A DNA stretch of 64,000 nt. Origin: Rhizobiaceae bacterium MnEN-MB40S (lineage in GTDB: Bacteria; Pseudomonadota; Alphaproteobacteria; Rhizobiales; Rhizobiaceae). The notes under the pieces are model-generated. The model saw only the letters and a list, made by a program, of their open reading frames with translations, did not search any database and was not told the origin of the DNA. Positions 9,044-17,247 of the stretch are shown piece after piece. The number at the start of each line of letters is the position of its first letter. Positions within the stretch are counted from its first letter, which is position 1. The position numbers were made by a program, and so were the translations under genes. The DNA lies in contig BRLC01000025.1 of the NCBI GenBank assembly GCA_024343425.1, positions 372,001 to 436,000 on the forward strand, given 5' to 3'.

Positions 9044-9984
9044 CGCAACCTCGGATCGATCATCGTCTGAACGACGTCGGCTGCAAGATTGAACAGAACA
9101 TACGCGGCCGCAACCACAAGAACGCCTCCCTGCACCAGCAGCAGATCGCGTGTGGAGATCGCCTTGACCAGCATGGAGCCAATCCCCGGCCACTGGAACA
9201 CGGTCTCGATGTAAACGGCGCCGCCCAGCACGAAGCCGGCCTGGATGCCGATAACCGGAATGACTGAGACGAGCGCCGCCTTGAAGGCGTGCTTCATGAT
9301 GACCTTGCATTCGGGAAGCCCCTTGGCGCGGGCGGTGCGTATGAAATCCTGCCGGAGCACTTCCAGCATGGCGGTGCGGGTGAGCCGGGCGATCACGCCG
9401 GTCGCGACGACCGCGAGCGTGGAGGCCGGCAAGATCAGATGGCGCAGCAGATCCGGCAGATCGCCGCCGCCGTAGATCGCCCACATGCCGCTCGCCGGCA
9501 GCCACTGGAGCTTGACGGCGAAGACCAGGATCAGCAGCAATCCGAGAAAGAAACTGGGCGTCGAGATGCCGACGAGAACGACAAGCGTCACGATCCTGTC
9601 CGTCCAGCCGAACTGCCGCACCGCCGATATGACGCCAGCCAGAAGCCCAAGAACGGAACACAGAACCAGCGCCGTTCCGGCGAGGATCAATGTCGCGGAG
9701 AAGCGTTCCAGAACCTCGTCGAGCACTGGACGGTTGAGAGCGAAGGAACGGCCGAAATCGCCATGGAGCAGATTGCCCAGCCAGATGAAATATTGCTGGA
9801 CCAGCGGCTTGTCGAGGCCCAGGTCGCGGTTGAGCTTCTCGACATTTTCCGGCGTCGCATAGGTGCCGAGAATGGCGGTCGCCGGATCGCCGGGAATCAT
9901 CGCCATGATGAAGAAGACGATGACCGTCAGTCCGAGAAGCACGGGAATCGCAGCCAGCAGTCGCTTGGCGATGTATGAGGCCAT
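9040..9984 (-). CDS. Peptide ABC transporter permease, DppB type
   Basis: A 314-residue inner-membrane permease. It begins MASYIAKRLLAAIPVLLGLT, the usual first helix of DppB/GsiC proteins, followed by FFIMAMIPGDPA and the periplasmic stretch LGLDKPLVQQYFIWLGNLLHGDFGRS (given here only as its landmark). The cytoplasmic EAA loop is around RTARAKGLPECKV, and the end is TMIDPRLR. The stop overlaps the fused permease-ATPase start by four bases. Its partner binding protein lies 98 bases upstream, separated by a hairpin at 10044-10061. Confidence 0.93.
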   Translation of the reverse strand: MASYIAKRLLAAIPVLLGLTVIVFFIMAMIPGDPATAILGTYATPENVEKLNRDLGLDKPLVQQYFIWLGNLLHGDFGRSFALNRPVLDEVLERFSATLILAGTALVLCSVLGLLAGVISAVRQFGWTDRIVTLVVLVGISTPSFFLGLLLILVFAVKLQWLPASGMWAIYGGGDLPDLLRHLILPASTLAVVATGVIARLTRTAMLEVLRQDFIRTARAKGLPECKVIMKHAFKAALVSVIPVIGIQAGFVLGGAVYIETVFQWPGIGSMLVKAISTRDLLLVQGGVLVVAAAYVLFNLAADVVQTMIDPRLR

Positions 9985-10043
9985 GAATTCTCTTTCCTGA
10001 TGACGGCCGACTGGCGGCCGCCACGGGTTTCTTTCAACCGGCC

Positions 10044-10061
10044 CCGGCGCGACGGCGCCGG
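10044..10061 (-). other. Intercistronic hairpin between binding-protein and permease genes
   Basis: CCGGCGC-GACG-GCGCCGG is a perfect 7-bp GC stem with a four-base loop in the 98-base gap downstream of the binding-protein gene. No T-run follows on the minus strand, so it is not a standard terminator. In binding-protein operons such a hairpin commonly stabilises the upstream mRNA and lowers permease expression; that role is inferred here. Confidence 0.55.
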
Positions 10062-10081
10062 TGCGGATTCGAAGTCACAGC

Positions 10082-11641
10082 CTATTGCGGCTTGGAGACT
10101 TTCTGCAACATCAGGAAGAAGGATGGCTGCAGCTTGAAGTCCTCGACGCCCGATTTCGTCACCGCGTTCTGCTTCCAGTTCGCGACGAACACCCAGGGCG
10201 CGTCTTCCTGAACGATGGTCTGCATTTCCTGGTAGAGTTTCGCGCGCTCCGCCTGATCGGTCGATTTGCGGGCGTTGTTCAGGAGTTCATCGACTTTCGG
10301 ATTGGAATAGTAGCCCGAATTGAAGCCGCCCTTGTCCGGCCAGGCTTCGCTGCGCAAGGCAAGAAACGGCAGCGTATCCGGATCATTGGTCATCCAGGCC
10401 ATTTCCGCCATGTCAGCCTTGCCTTCAAGTCCAGGGTTAACCTTGCCGAGGAAAGTGTTCCACTCGTAGGTTTCGACGTTGACCTTCATACCGACGGCTT
10501 CCAGATCGGCCTGGATGGCGGTTCCCATGGCGACCGGATCGAGCATGCCGGAGCCGCCGTCCGTCACGTAGAAGGTAACTTCTTCGCCATCGTAACCGGC
10601 TTCAGCGAGCAGGGCTTTGGCCTTTTCCGGGTCATAAGGGTATGGCTCCAGAGCGTCATTATAGGCCCAGGCGAAGGCCGGCGGCGTTGGTCCTGCCGCA
10701 ACCTGCGCCGTGCCCTGCAGGATGTTTTCGACAAGCGCCTTCTTGTTGATGGCGTAGTTGGCGGCCTGACGAACCTTCTTCTCGGCGAAGGGCCCTTCCT
10801 TGAGGTTCAGAATGAGGAACCAGAGATGCGGACCGGCCTGTTCCACGACCTTGTAACTGTCATTGTCGCGAAACTGGGCAAGGCTGTCCGGAGGAACCTC
10901 CACCATGATGTCGAGGCCGCCTGAGAGCATCTCGGCGATGCGCGTATTGGCGTCCGTGATCGGCCGGTAGATAACAGCCTCCAGTGGCGGGGCGCCGTCC
11001 CAGTAGTCTTCGTTGCGCACGATGACGACCTTGGAGTTCGCCTCCCATTCCGCAAATTTGAACGCGCCTGTGCCTGACGGGTTGCGGCCGAAATCCTTGC
11101 CTTGCGCCTCCACCGCCGCAGGAGAGACCATCAGACCCGGCGTGTAGGCGAGGTTCGACAGAAACGGCGCATAGGGAGCGTTCAGCTTGAACTCGATTGT
11201 AAGAGGGTCGACGACGTTCACTTCCTCTACCGACGAGAAGTAGAAAGAAAGCGGAAACGGCCCGGTGTCGTGGAACGGGTGGTTCTCGTCCAGAATCCGG
11301 TCAAAGTTGAATTTGACGGCTTCGGCGTTGAAGTCGGTTCCATCGTGAAATTTGACGCCTTCGCGAAGCTTGAACGTATAGACAGTTCCATCGTCGGAGA
11401 TTGTCCAGCTTTCGGCAAGCGACGGCTCCACCTCCAGCGTCCCGTCCTTGTAACGGACGAGACCGTCATACACGTTCATCAGAATCCGGAAGTCGTTGAC
11501 GGCCGTGACCGTCGCCGGATCCATGGATTTCGGTTCCGCGATCTGCCCGACGACAAGAACGTTCGGCGGGGTCTGCGAGAAGGCGGCTTGTGAGAACATC
11601 AAACTTAGCGCCGCGACGGCGGCGGCCAGAAGCCTTTTCAT
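10082..11641 (-). CDS. ABC transporter substrate-binding protein, family 5 (peptide type)
   Basis: A 519-residue periplasmic protein with a signal peptide (MKRLLAAAVAALSLMFSQAAF, cleavage probably after AFS) followed by the family-5 core: EPKSMDPATV, PSLAESWTIS, KLREGVKFHDG and ending LMLQKVSKPQ. It heads the operon with the DppB, DppC-DppD and DppF-type genes and so is the best candidate for their ligand receptor. The start is supported by GAGGGAGAATG at the 5' end. The neighbouring M42 peptidase and M20 amidohydrolase suggest a peptide, amide or N-carbamoyl ligand, but this is context only. Confidence 0.92.
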   Translation of the reverse strand: MKRLLAAAVAALSLMFSQAAFSQTPPNVLVVGQIAEPKSMDPATVTAVNDFRILMNVYDGLVRYKDGTLEVEPSLAESWTISDDGTVYTFKLREGVKFHDGTDFNAEAVKFNFDRILDENHPFHDTGPFPLSFYFSSVEEVNVVDPLTIEFKLNAPYAPFLSNLAYTPGLMVSPAAVEAQGKDFGRNPSGTGAFKFAEWEANSKVVIVRNEDYWDGAPPLEAVIYRPITDANTRIAEMLSGGLDIMVEVPPDSLAQFRDNDSYKVVEQAGPHLWFLILNLKEGPFAEKKVRQAANYAINKKALVENILQGTAQVAAGPTPPAFAWAYNDALEPYPYDPEKAKALLAEAGYDGEEVTFYVTDGGSGMLDPVAMGTAIQADLEAVGMKVNVETYEWNTFLGKVNPGLEGKADMAEMAWMTNDPDTLPFLALRSEAWPDKGGFNSGYYSNPKVDELLNNARKSTDQAERAKLYQEMQTIVQEDAPWVFVANWKQNAVTKSGVEDFKLQPSFFLMLQKVSKPQ

Positions 11642-11720
11642 CGGGTCATTCTCCCTCTGTTGCGATGGCGGGTATTAAACATAAAAATTTTGGCATTTTG
11701 CAATGATTTTTCATGATAAA

Positions 11721-11735
11721 TTTTGTATAACAAAA
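11721..11735. promoter_or_regulatory. Candidate FCD/GntR operator in the divergent gap
   Basis: TTTTGT-ATA-ACAAAA is a perfect 6-bp inverted repeat with a three-base spacer. It fits the FadR-type consensus T-N-G-T-N3-A-C-N-A exactly. It sits between the divergent binding-protein gene (start 11641) and the M20 hydrolase gene (start 11787). It shares TTGTATAA with 5261-5268, so I infer joint control by the GntR protein at 5339-6121. Confidence 0.55.
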
Positions 11736-11786
11736 AATCAGGGACGAAATGCTTCACAACTGACTGAAAACAAAACACAATTGGAT

Positions 11787-13037
11787 ATGCCTAAAAAACC
11801 GGCAATCAACTCGAAACGCCTAAAATCCTTGCTCGATGCAGTCAACAGCTTCGGCGGGAACCCGCAAACCGGAGGGTTCAACCGGATCGGATACAGCGAT
11901 CCGGACATGCGCGTCCGGCGCTGGTTCGCCGACACATTGCGCGCGGAAGGCCTGTCAGTGTCACAGGACGGCGTCGCCAACGTCTTCGGACGCTTCGGCC
12001 CCGCGGAAGGCCCCTGCATCATGGCGGGATCGCATCTCGACACAGTTCCGGAGGGCGGTGCCTTCGATGGAGCGCTCGGCGTTTGCGCCGCGCTCGAATG
12101 CGTTCTCGCCATGAAGGATGCGGGATACGCGCCGGACATCGCCATCGAAGTGGTGGCGACCGCGGAGGAAGAAGGCCGTTTCGGCGGCATGCTCGGGTCG
12201 CAGGCGATCTCCGGGCAAATCCGGAAAACCTGGATCGACCAGGCGGTCGACGCCGATGGTTTGACGCTGGTCGACGCCATGGCGCAACAAGGCCTCGATG
12301 CCTACAGCGCCTTGTCTTGCGCCCGCGCGCGCGGAACCATAAAGGCGTTTCTGGAACTGCATGTTGAACAGGGCCCGGTCCTCGAAAGCCGAAACATCGC
12401 CATCGGCGTAGCGGACTGCGTTTCCGGCGTGGTCAATCTGGGCGTTCGACTGGAAGGACGCGCCAACCACTCCGGCACAACGCCGATGGATTTGCGCGCG
12501 GACGCCTTTGCAGGCCTCGCGGAACTGGGAGCCGCCCTGCCCTCGATCATCGAAGAGCATGGAGATAAACAGACCCGCGTGACGATCGGCAAGGTGGAAC
12601 TCCAGCCGAATTTCCCGCACACCATCCCCGGCCTCGCCGACTTTTCGATCGTCATCCGAGACAGCGAAGCCGCGGTGCTGCAACGCGTGGTCGAGGCAGT
12701 GTGCGATCAGATTGGCGTCATTTCCTCCAGACACGGCCTTGCCGCAACGATCGATGAACGGAGCCGGCTTGCGCCCGTAGAACTCGACGCATCGCTGGTT
12801 GCGCTACTGCGTGAAGAATCAGAACGGCTCGGCTATTCCTCCCTCGTCATGCCGTCCGGCGCCGGCCACGACGCCCAGACCATGCAGGCGCAGTGCCCGT
12901 CCGCCCTCATCTTCCTGCCAAGCAGAGGTGGCGTCAGCCATGCGCCCGAAGAATGGACAGAATGGAGCGCAATCGAAAAAGGGGCAAATCTGATGCTCGC
13001 GGCGCTCATTCGCCTTTCCCGCGCAGGGACTGCATAA
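11787..13037 (+). CDS. M20-family amidohydrolase (hydantoinase/carbamoylase, allantoate amidohydrolase type)
   Basis: A 416-residue metal-dependent hydrolase that would cleave N-carbamoyl or ureido C-N bonds. Metal ligands are visible in MAGSHLDTVPEGGAFDGALG (His, Asp), the acid pair in ATAEEEGRFGG, His in LELHVEQGPVLE, and a C-terminal SGAGHDAQTM. The middle holds the dimerisation lid with ANHSGTTPMDLRADA. I chose ATG at 11787 (MPKKPAINS), which removes a 28-residue non-conserved extension; no strong ribosome site is visible, so the start is uncertain. It is divergent from the peptide transporter operon across a shared candidate operator, suggesting it processes the same imported substrate. 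Confidence 0.88.
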   Translation: MPKKPAINSKRLKSLLDAVNSFGGNPQTGGFNRIGYSDPDMRVRRWFADTLRAEGLSVSQDGVANVFGRFGPAEGPCIMAGSHLDTVPEGGAFDGALGVCAALECVLAMKDAGYAPDIAIEVVATAEEEGRFGGMLGSQAISGQIRKTWIDQAVDADGLTLVDAMAQQGLDAYSALSCARARGTIKAFLELHVEQGPVLESRNIAIGVADCVSGVVNLGVRLEGRANHSGTTPMDLRADAFAGLAELGAALPSIIEEHGDKQTRVTIGKVELQPNFPHTIPGLADFSIVIRDSEAAVLQRVVEAVCDQIGVISSRHGLAATIDERSRLAPVELDASLVALLREESERLGYSSLVMPSGAGHDAQTMQAQCPSALIFLPSRGGVSHAPEEWTEWSAIEKGANLMLAALIRLSRAGTA

Positions 13038-13069
13038 ATTTGGGGAACTTTTGCCAGCTGTCCGCGTTA

Positions 13070-13606
13070 CTAGTGCCTGTCGGATCTTAACCGGTTCACT
13101 GGTTGGATTGCGACTGCTGCAATGTCGTCGTCATTTTCTGCAATCCGGGATTGATCGTGCAATTCGGCCACACTTGTTTCACAAAGCTCGGCCACGGTCT
13201 CGAAACTACTGACGATCTCGCTTCTGCGTTCGGCTGGAAATGTCAGGAAAGCATCATCGAACAAAACCCCAATCGGAGATGGCGCATGATCGAGAGCCAA
13301 TATGCCACGCTCTGTGAGGATCGTGTGGACGATGCGTCGGTCGCTCTCGGACCTGTATCGTTCGATCATGCCTTTGAGTTCGAGCTTGTCGAGTATGCCG
13401 ACCACTGTCGGCGGACTGAGACTGGCCTCCTTGGAGATCGCCCGGCTCGTCACCTCCCCGAGATCACGGACGCATTGCAGGACAACGAGTTGCGGAAGGG
13501 TCAGACCGACTGTTCGATCAATTCTGCGGGAGTGGACATCCTGCGCCCGGATGATCCGGCGCAAGGCCTTTTGCAGCGACTTCAGTTCATCGGCCGGCAT
13601 TCTCAT
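13070..13606 (-). CDS. MarR-family transcriptional regulator of the NAGGN genes
   Basis: A 178-residue winged-helix regulator. The recognition region is SRAISKEASLSPPTVVGILDKLELKG, and the wing is marked by RYRSESDRRIVHTILTERG, the DxR motif typical of MarR proteins. It is divergent from asnO at 13688, with an 81-base gap that holds an inverted repeat overlapping a promoter (13613-13643). MarR regulators commonly sit at this position beside NAGGN genes, so osmotic or stress control of asnO-ngg is the natural guess. The signal it senses is not evident. Confidence 0.88.
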   Translation of the reverse strand: MRMPADELKSLQKALRRIIRAQDVHSRRIDRTVGLTLPQLVVLQCVRDLGEVTSRAISKEASLSPPTVVGILDKLELKGMIERYRSESDRRIVHTILTERGILALDHAPSPIGVLFDDAFLTFPAERRSEIVSSFETVAELCETSVAELHDQSRIAENDDDIAAVAIQPVNRLRSDRH

Positions 13607-13612
13607 GACCTA

Positions 13613-13643
13613 TTGGTTGAACAAAAACCATTAGTGTTATAAT
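13613..13643 (+). promoter_or_regulatory. Promoter of asnO-ngg with overlapping MarR operator candidate
   Basis: A -10 box TATAAT lies at 13638-13643, with either TTGAAC (13617-13622, spacer 15) or TTGGTT (13613-13618, spacer 19) as the -35. The inverted repeat TGGTT-(7)-AACCA at 13614-13630 overlaps both -35 candidates, the expected place for a repressor. Start of asnO is 45 bases downstream. Sequence elements are seen; function is inferred. Confidence 0.5.
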
Positions 13644-13687
13644 CATTTGCCGTCAAACGAAAAGAAAACAAAGGACAACAGAACCAT

Positions 13688-15463
13688 ATGTGTGGAATTT
13701 GTGGCGAAATCACCTTCGACGGACAAATGGCGTCCGCGTCGCGCATTGAAAACATGGCCAACGCCATGGCTCCGCGCGGACCGGACGGCGCCGGCGTCAT
13801 GGTGCGCGGCCGCGTCGGATTCGGCCATAGACGCCTCAAGATCATCGACCTGTCGGAAGCCGCCGCCCAGCCCTTCGTCGACACCTATCTCGGCTACGCG
13901 ATCGCCTTCAATGGCTGTATCTACAACTATCCGGAGCTGAAGGCCGAACTGGAAAGCAGGGGGCACAGATTCGCTTCCACCGGAGATACGGAAGTTATCC
14001 TCAAGGCCTGGGCCGAATGGGGGCCCGAGGCCGTCGGCAGGCTGCAGGGCATGTTCGCCTTCGCAATCCACGAGCGCGAAACCGACAGGGTCATCCTGGT
14101 GCGCGACCGCTTCGGCATCAAGCCGCTGTACCTGGCCGAAACCCGGGGCGCGCTGCGTTTCGCCTCCACCCTGCCCGCGCTTGTGAAAAGCGGCGGCCTC
14201 GACACGTCCATCGACCGGATCGCCCTGCAGCACTACATGAGCTGGCACGCAGTGGTTCCGGCGCCAAGGACAATCCTGGCCGGCGTGCGCAAATTGCCGC
14301 CGGCGACCATACGCGTCATCGAGCCTGACGGGACCTCCAAGGACACGGTGTACTGGAAGCCGGACTATACGCGCTCGGCGGAAGACGTGCGCCGCGATCC
14401 GGAAGAATGGACCGACATGCTGCTTGAGGCGCTGCGCACCGCCGTTCGCCGCCGCATGGTGGCGGACGTGCCGGTTGGCGTGCTGTTGTCGGGCGGCGTT
14501 GACAGTTCGCTGATCGTCGGCCTGCTCGCCGAACAGGGCCAGGAGCACCTGGCGACTTATTCCATCGGTTTTGAGGAAGCGCACGGCGAAAAGGGTGACG
14601 AATTCAAATATTCCGACCTGATCGCCCATCACTACGACACCAACCATCACAAGATCTTCATTCCGTCCGAGGAAATGCGCGCCAACCTGCCGGCGACGAT
14701 CCGGGCGATGTCGGAGCCGATGGTGTCATACGACAATGTCGGATTTTTCCTGCTGAGCCGCGAGGTCGCCAAAACGATCAAGGTGGTCCAGTCCGGCCAG
14801 GGCGCCGACGAGGTTTTCGCCGGCTATCACTGGTATCCGCCGCTCGCAAATTCCAACGATCCAGTGCGGGACTACGCCGCGGCGTTCTTCGATCGCAGCC
14901 ATCAGAAGCTCGGCGAGCATCTCTCGCAGGATTACATGGCCGATACGGATGAATGCATCGCGTTCGTCCGGGAACATTTCGCCCGCTCGGGCGCCGACGA
15001 TCCTGTCGACAAGGCCCTGCGTCTCGACACGAACGTCATGCTGGTCGACGACCCGGTCAAGCGCGTCGACAACATGACCATGTCCTGGGGGCTGGAAGCA
15101 CGCGTACCCTTCCTTGATCACGAGCTGGTCGAACTGGCCAACCGGGCGCCGTCCGGGCTCAAGCTGGCGCAGGGCGGCAAAGGCATCCTCAAGGATGTCG
15201 CGCGCAGGATCATCCCGAGCGAAGTCATCGACCGGCCGAAGGGGTATTTTCCGGTGCCGGCGCTCAAATATATAGACGGCCCCTATCTCGACATGGTGCG
15301 AGACGCGCTCGGCTCGCAGTGCGCGCGGGACCGCGGCCTCTTCCGGCAGGACTATCTTGAAGCCCTGTTCGACGCCCCGGCCGAGCACATCACGCCTTTG
15401 AGAGGGTCCGAACTCTGGCAGGTGTCGCTGCTTGAGATGTGGCTTCAGGAACAAGGAATCTGA
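13688..15463 (+). CDS. asnO: N-acetylglutaminylglutamine amidotransferase (asparagine synthase-like)
   Basis: A 591-residue class II amidotransferase that would amidate the C-terminus of N-acetylglutaminylglutamine to give the osmolyte NAGGN. It starts MCGICGE, so Cys2 becomes the N-terminal nucleophile of the glutaminase domain; ARPRGPDG-like MAPRGPDGAG and GHRRLKIIDLS complete that domain. The synthetase half has the ATP-pyrophosphatase loop VLLSGGVDSSLIVG and the SGQGADEVFAGYHWY region. AAGGA lies 13 bases before ATG. It overlaps or abuts ngg (next gene), the standard pair. The assignment rests on the pair with ngg; on its own it would be called asparagine synthase B-like. Confidence 0.92.
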   Translation: MCGICGEITFDGQMASASRIENMANAMAPRGPDGAGVMVRGRVGFGHRRLKIIDLSEAAAQPFVDTYLGYAIAFNGCIYNYPELKAELESRGHRFASTGDTEVILKAWAEWGPEAVGRLQGMFAFAIHERETDRVILVRDRFGIKPLYLAETRGALRFASTLPALVKSGGLDTSIDRIALQHYMSWHAVVPAPRTILAGVRKLPPATIRVIEPDGTSKDTVYWKPDYTRSAEDVRRDPEEWTDMLLEALRTAVRRRMVADVPVGVLLSGGVDSSLIVGLLAEQGQEHLATYSIGFEEAHGEKGDEFKYSDLIAHHYDTNHHKIFIPSEEMRANLPATIRAMSEPMVSYDNVGFFLLSREVAKTIKVVQSGQGADEVFAGYHWYPPLANSNDPVRDYAAAFFDRSHQKLGEHLSQDYMADTDECIAFVREHFARSGADDPVDKALRLDTNVMLVDDPVKRVDNMTMSWGLEARVPFLDHELVELANRAPSGLKLAQGGKGILKDVARRIIPSEVIDRPKGYFPVPALKYIDGPYLDMVRDALGSQCARDRGLFRQDYLEALFDAPAEHITPLRGSELWQVSLLEMWLQEQGI

Positions 15464-15468
15464 GCACA

Positions 15469-17247
15469 GTGACTGCCAGGGAAAAGCCCCGCCCGCGCGG
15501 CGCCACGGACCATCGCCTCAAACGCATGCGGGAGGCGAATTTGCGTCCGCAGAGCGCGGGCTCGTCCCAGCGCACGGCGCAGTCGATCGTTGATTGCGGC
15601 TGGGGAAGGCTGATCTTCGCCAACACGTTCCTCGACACAGAATCGATAACCGCGGCCCTTCGCCGCGAGCGTCCAGACCGGCGCGATATCGCCTTCTATG
15701 TTCAGGAACCGCAAGTCGCCGTGGCGCTTGCGCCGCAGGAGCTCTTCCTTGATCCCTCCCTCACCTACCGCCTCGACCTGACCAGCTACCGCCCTGCCCG
15801 CCGCAGGAAACACGCATTTTTCATACGTCGCCTGACAACGGTGAGCGACGCGGAGGCGGTGAACGTCATCTATTCCGAACTTGGCATGGTCCAGGTGCCG
15901 CTGGACTTTTTCTGGGAACATCGCGATGCGCGAAAACTGACGGTCCTGGTGGCCGAGGATACGGAATCCGGCGCGATCATGGGCTCGGTCATGGGTGTCG
16001 ATCACACCCGCGCCTTCAACGATCCCGAGCGCGGCTCGTCGCTGTGGTGTCTGGCCGTGTCGCCGAAGGCGCCCTACGCCGGCATTGGTGAGTCGCTGGT
16101 GCGGCGCCTGGCTGAACATTTCCAGGCGCGCGAGGCGGCCTATATGGATCTGTCGGTTCTGCACGACAACACGCCGGCCATCGGTCTTTACGAAAAACTC
16201 GGGTTTCGCCGGGTGCCGGTGTTCGCGGTCAAGCGCAAGAACCCGATCAATGAGAAACTGTTCGTCGGCCAACAGCCAGACGCGGATCTCAATCCCTATG
16301 CGAAAATCGTCGTCAACGAAGCGCGCCGCCGCGGCATTGCGGTCGAAATCGTCGACGCAGAGGGCGGCTTCTTCCGTCTGTCTCACGGAGGCCGCTCGAT
16401 CCTGTGCCGCGAGGCGCTGAGCGAACTGACGACGGCCGTCGCCATGTCGATCTGCGACGACAAGCGGGTGACCCGACGGATTGTGGAAAAGGCCGGCGTC
16501 AAGGTGCCGGCGCAACTGACTGACGACAACGCCAACGCGCGAGCGGAATTTCTGGCTGCGCATGGCAGCGTGGTGGTCAAGCCGGCGCGCGGCGAACAGG
16601 GCATGGGCGTCGCCGTAGGTCTTACAGACGCGGAGGAGATGGAAGCCGCCGTCGATTACGCGAGATCCCTCTGCCCGGATATCGTCATCGAAGAATGTTT
16701 TGAAGGCAGCGACCTCAGGCTGGTCGTCATAGACTACAAGGTTGTCGCAGCCGCAATCCGAAAACCGGCCCGCATCGTTGGCGACGGCGTGAACGACGTA
16801 CGGAAGCTCATCGAGGTCCAAAGCCGCAGGCGGGCGAGCGCGACCGGCGGCGAAAGCACCATCCCGATAGACGCGGAGACCGAACGCTGCCTTGCCAACG
16901 CCGGTTTGGGCTGGGAGGACGTTCCGGACCAGGGACGCGAGATCCTGGTCCGCAAGACCGCCAACCTGCACACCGGCGGCACGATCGAGGACGTCACCGC
17001 CGAGACCCACCCCGCCCTGATCGAAGCGGCCGTCGCCGCCGCGCGCGCGATCCAGATCCCGGTAACCGGCATCGACCTGATGGTGCGCAGCCCGCGCGAA
17101 CCCGACTACGTCTTCATAGAAGCCAATGAAAGGCCTGGGCTCGCCAACCACGAACCGCAGCCGACGGCCGAGCGCTATGTCGACCTGATGTTCCCGTTTT
17201 CAGCCGCCAATAAAAATCGCAAACCGGACGACGAAACCGAAGAATAG
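15469..17247 (+). CDS. ngg: N-acetylglutaminylglutamine synthetase (GNAT plus ATP-grasp)
   Basis: A roughly 592-residue two-domain enzyme. Residues about 90-250 form a GNAT acetyltransferase (LAVSPKAPYAGIGESLVRRL, then NTPAIGLYEKLGFRRVPVF). The C-terminal half is ATP-grasp, with VVVKPARGEQGMGVAVGL, a YKVVAAAIRKPARIVGDG segment and FIEANERPGLANHEPQP. It would acetylate glutamine and ligate a second glutamine, supplying the substrate for the asnO product. GTG at 15469, six bases after the asnO stop, is my preferred start (VTAREKPRPRG); another GTG at 15439 lies inside asnO. The stop directly abuts the dusA stop on the other strand. Confidence 0.92.
   Translation: MTAREKPRPRGATDHRLKRMREANLRPQSAGSSQRTAQSIVDCGWGRLIFANTFLDTESITAALRRERPDRRDIAFYVQEPQVAVALAPQELFLDPSLTYRLDLTSYRPARRRKHAFFIRRLTTVSDAEAVNVIYSELGMVQVPLDFFWEHRDARKLTVLVAEDTESGAIMGSVMGVDHTRAFNDPERGSSLWCLAVSPKAPYAGIGESLVRRLAEHFQAREAAYMDLSVLHDNTPAIGLYEKLGFRRVPVFAVKRKNPINEKLFVGQQPDADLNPYAKIVVNEARRRGIAVEIVDAEGGFFRLSHGGRSILCREALSELTTAVAMSICDDKRVTRRIVEKAGVKVPAQLTDDNANARAEFLAAHGSVVVKPARGEQGMGVAVGLTDAEEMEAAVDYARSLCPDIVIEECFEGSDLRLVVIDYKVVAAAIRKPARIVGDGVNDVRKLIEVQSRRRASATGGESTIPIDAETERCLANAGLGWEDVPDQGREILVRKTANLHTGGTIEDVTAETHPALIEAAVAAARAIQIPVTGIDLMVRSPREPDYVFIEANERPGLANHEPQPTAERYVDLMFPFSAANKNRKPDDETEE

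Noticed and set aside
9044-10024. N-terminal extension of the DppC-DppD fusion frame to 974 residues
   Set aside because: It is an off-frame reading of the dppB gene, rich in Arg and Ala, without membrane helices; the true start overlaps the dppB stop.
13643-14650. 335-codon open frame opposite asnO
   Set aside because: Antisense shadow of a well-supported gene; composition and lack of motifs argue against coding.
15445-17151. 568-codon open frame on the minus strand opposite ngg
   Set aside because: It mirrors the codon pattern of ngg, has no recognisable motif or ribosome site, and is a GC-rich antisense artefact.
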